Source of the DNA: an uncultured Maribacter sp.
GTDB lineage: Bacteria > Bacteroidota > Bacteroidia > Flavobacteriales > Flavobacteriaceae
DNA: 64,000 nucleotides
Direction: 5' to 3'
Assembly: GCA_947498505.1 (NCBI GenBank)
Contig: CANMKG010000006.1
Location: forward strand, 62,001 to 126,000
Both the position numbers and the translations under genes were made by a program. The notes beneath the pieces are model-generated. The model saw only the letters and a list, made by a program, of their open reading frames with translations. It made no database searches and was not told where the DNA came from. Positions within the stretch are counted from its first letter, which is position 1; each line of letters opens with the position of its first letter. Shown piece by piece: positions 62,309 to 64,000 of the stretch.

Positions 62309-64000
62309 ATGCGATTAAGTATACTCTTTTTTATGATTTTCTCTTGTAGCGTAACTGCACAAGAAGAAAATAGCTTGTTATGGGAGGTTTCGGGAAATGG
62401 TCTTGAAAAAAGCTCGTACCTGTATGGAACTATGCATGTTAGTAAAAAAATTGCATTTAGGCTTGATGATGTTTTTTATGAAGCGTTGGATAGTAGTGAT
62501 ATTGTTGCTTTGGAAAGTGATCCTGATACATGGTTAGAGAGCGAAAATCTTGCGAGTAATATGAGATTATCGTATGGGCTGGGGAATGCTTTAAAAGGTT
62601 TTTATACGTATTCTTTTAAGGTTAAGAATCCGCGAAAAGAAAATATTGGCTCTTATCTGGCTTATGAGGACCGAATTGTGAATGGAATATTGTACCGTAC
62701 AAATGATTTTTCTCAAAATTTTGAGGAAGAGACCTATTTAGATATGTTTATTTATCAAGCGGGCAAAAAGTACGATAAACCTATTGTAGCTCTTGAAGAT
62801 ATTGAAGAATCTGCTGCTTTAGTTGGTAGGGCAAGTTTAAATGCAATGAAACAAAAGCCAGATGAATGGCTTCAAAAAAAGATGCAATTACAAAACCCTA
62901 TGTTTTTAATGGAAGACGCATATAGGGAACGTAATATTAACCTTTTGGATTCGCTGGATAATGCAATGTATACAGGGCATTATTTAAAAAATATGCTTCA
63001 TATTAGAAACGAAAATATGACTAAGAGTTTAGACTCTGTAATGCATCTTGGAAAAGTTTTTGCAGGTATTGGTGCTGCGCATTTGCCTGGAGAAAAAGGA
63101 GTCATAAATCTTCTTAGGAAAAAAGGGTATAGGGTTAAAGCGCTAACCTCTAAACTCAGTTACAAGGGAAAAAAAATTAAGACCCAACTTGAAACCAAGG
63201 TAAAGGAAAATATATATAAACCTTACAGCCCAGAGGATGGTTTTTTTACTATAAACCTTCCTAATAAACTGTATCCTTTTTCTGAGGTAGGAAAAACAAT
63301 ATATATCTCTCCAGATTTAGCCAATGGTAGCTTCATGGTTGTTGATCGTATTCCTACTTTTTCTTTTTTGAAGCATGATGTTTCATTGGAGTTATCTGAT
63401 ATTAATGAGCTTCTTTTTGAAAACATTCCTGGTAAAATTCTTGAAAAAGATACCATTACAAATGGAAAGTTTATTGGATTAGATATAAAAAACGAACTTA
63501 AAAATGGAGATAAACAACGTTATCATATTTACAAAACGCCCTTAGAGATTATTATATTTAAAATGGGGGGTCAAGGAGACTACGTGACTAAATATTCCGA
63601 TTCTATTTTTAATAGCATTTCGTTTAAAGATTTCAAAAAAACTAAGGAAAAAGTAACTTCCGCTTTTAAAGATTTTGAAGTTGAGGTACCGTCGTTATAT
63701 AGTTTTAATAATGTCTCACAAAAAGGAAATCGGTATATAGAAGCATATGATGAGGATACAGAATCCTATTACTTTGTTCATAAAGTAACTATAAACGATT
63801 TTAATTTTATTGAGCAGGATACCTTTGAATTAAAGCAAATTCAAAAAAGATTTTATCAAGATTTAAAACTTAAGCCTGTTTATGGAGATTTTAATGAGCG
63901 TTCATTATCCTCCAAGGCGGTTTTTAATAAAAAGAAAATACATTTAAAATCAGTGCTTAATGGAAATAGTTATTATTTATTAGGAGTTGTTACTCATTTG
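62309..64000 (+). CDS. TraB/GumN family protein (partial, 3' end outside the window)
   Basis: The frame is open to the end of the window (564 codons). The signal peptide is about 1-18 (MRLSILFFMIFSCSVTA). The TraB/GumN part (about 20-290) starts with WEVSGNGLEKSSYLYGTMHV and ends with the conserved GIGAAHLPGEKGVINLLRKKGY, both motifs of this metal-dependent protease-like fold. After about residue 295 comes an additional region with no clear family. The in-frame ATG at 62300 is an alternative start. Confidence 0.88.
   Translation, partial: MRLSILFFMIFSCSVTAQEENSLLWEVSGNGLEKSSYLYGTMHVSKKIAFRLDDVFYEALDSSDIVALESDPDTWLESENLASNMRLSYGLGNALKGFYTYSFKVKNPRKENIGSYLAYEDRIVNGILYRTNDFSQNFEEETYLDMFIYQAGKKYDKPIVALEDIEESAALVGRASLNAMKQKPDEWLQKKMQLQNPMFLMEDAYRERNINLLDSLDNAMYTGHYLKNMLHIRNENMTKSLDSVMHLGKVFAGIGAAHLPGEKGVINLLRKKGYRVKALTSKLSYKGKKIKTQLETKVKENIYKPYSPEDGFFTINLPNKLYPFSEVGKTIYISPDLANGSFMVVDRIPTFSFLKHDVSLELSDINELLFENIPGKILEKDTITNGKFIGLDIKNELKNGDKQRYHIYKTPLEIIIFKMGGQGDYVTKYSDSIFNSISFKDFKKTKEKVTSAFKDFEVEVPSLYSFNNVSQKGNRYIEAYDEDTESYYFVHKVTINDFNFIEQDTFELKQIQKRFYQDLKLKPVYGDFNERSLSSKAVFNKKKIHLKSVLNGNSYYLLGVVTHL

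Overview
The window is a low-GC, densely packed chromosomal segment of a gliding-type member of the Flavobacteriaceae (Bacteroidota). Support: genes typical of that group (sprE/porW of the type IX secretion system, gldH, bactofilin next to an atpBEFHAG cluster that lacks beta and epsilon, DUF4292, DUF5687, an HU-CCDC81/SPOR protein); promoter -7 elements of the form TAnnTTTG; no clear Shine-Dalgarno sequences; and at least six likely TTG starts. I see no tRNA, rRNA, CRISPR array, prophage or complete insertion sequence. Most of the window is core housekeeping; accessory content is limited to small islands.

Layout. 1-1818: tail of a membrane protein, DUF4254 protein and a GT9 glycosyltransferase. 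1841-4980 (minus): arsenosugar-type cluster (glycosyltransferase, AhpD-like protein, radical SAM ArsS) followed by a TetR regulator; no arsM is present. 5308-7139: patatin lipase and a PaaE-like reductase. 7277-9533: PadR regulator with two related membrane proteins, a DUF2059 protein and a 31-codon paralogue stub. 9603-13427: DGPF/YCII protein with an ECF42-type sigma factor, then a DUF5687/ATPase ABC exporter. 13702-22395: sprE, bactofilin, AtpI-like protein and ATP synthase. 22541-24458: hydrolase, ECF sigma factor and a membrane protein. 24560-30546: envelope operon (flippase, dut, nucleotidyltransferase, TPR protein, DUF4292 lipoprotein, EnvC-like factor). 30614-38003: hydrolase-OsmC fusion, tandem duplicated lipoproteins, thioesterase, HU/SPOR protein, dprA, trpS, plsC. 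37986-41632 (minus): recA, lipoprotein, sigma factor and its membrane partner with a C-terminal barrel. 42000-49007: trhO, ricT, gldH, PBP1A and a CoA-transferase pair split by a small zinc-ribbon-like gene. 49364-62115: a long minus-strand series (hemH, MATE, lactonase, Asp-box propeller, hemJ-like, histidine kinase, crotonase, secreted protein, radical SAM, YCII). 62309 to the end: TraB/GumN protein, cut by the window edge.

The most unusual signal is a family of 18-bp dyads (ACMAACYA-n2-TRGTYKGT) that occurs in three intergenic gaps. Two pairs have centres exactly 126 bp apart, and a third gap pairs one such dyad with a related dyad 128 bp away. The sites flank the arsenosugar/TetR cluster and the patatin promoter, and one pair lies in the convergent dprA/trpS gap where no gene needs a promoter. 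They look like TetR-type operators placed about twelve helical turns apart. Two further candidates for undescribed elements are a self-contained small transcription unit at 49116-49341 with a 35-codon ORF, and a structured segment ending in a terminator between recA and trhO.
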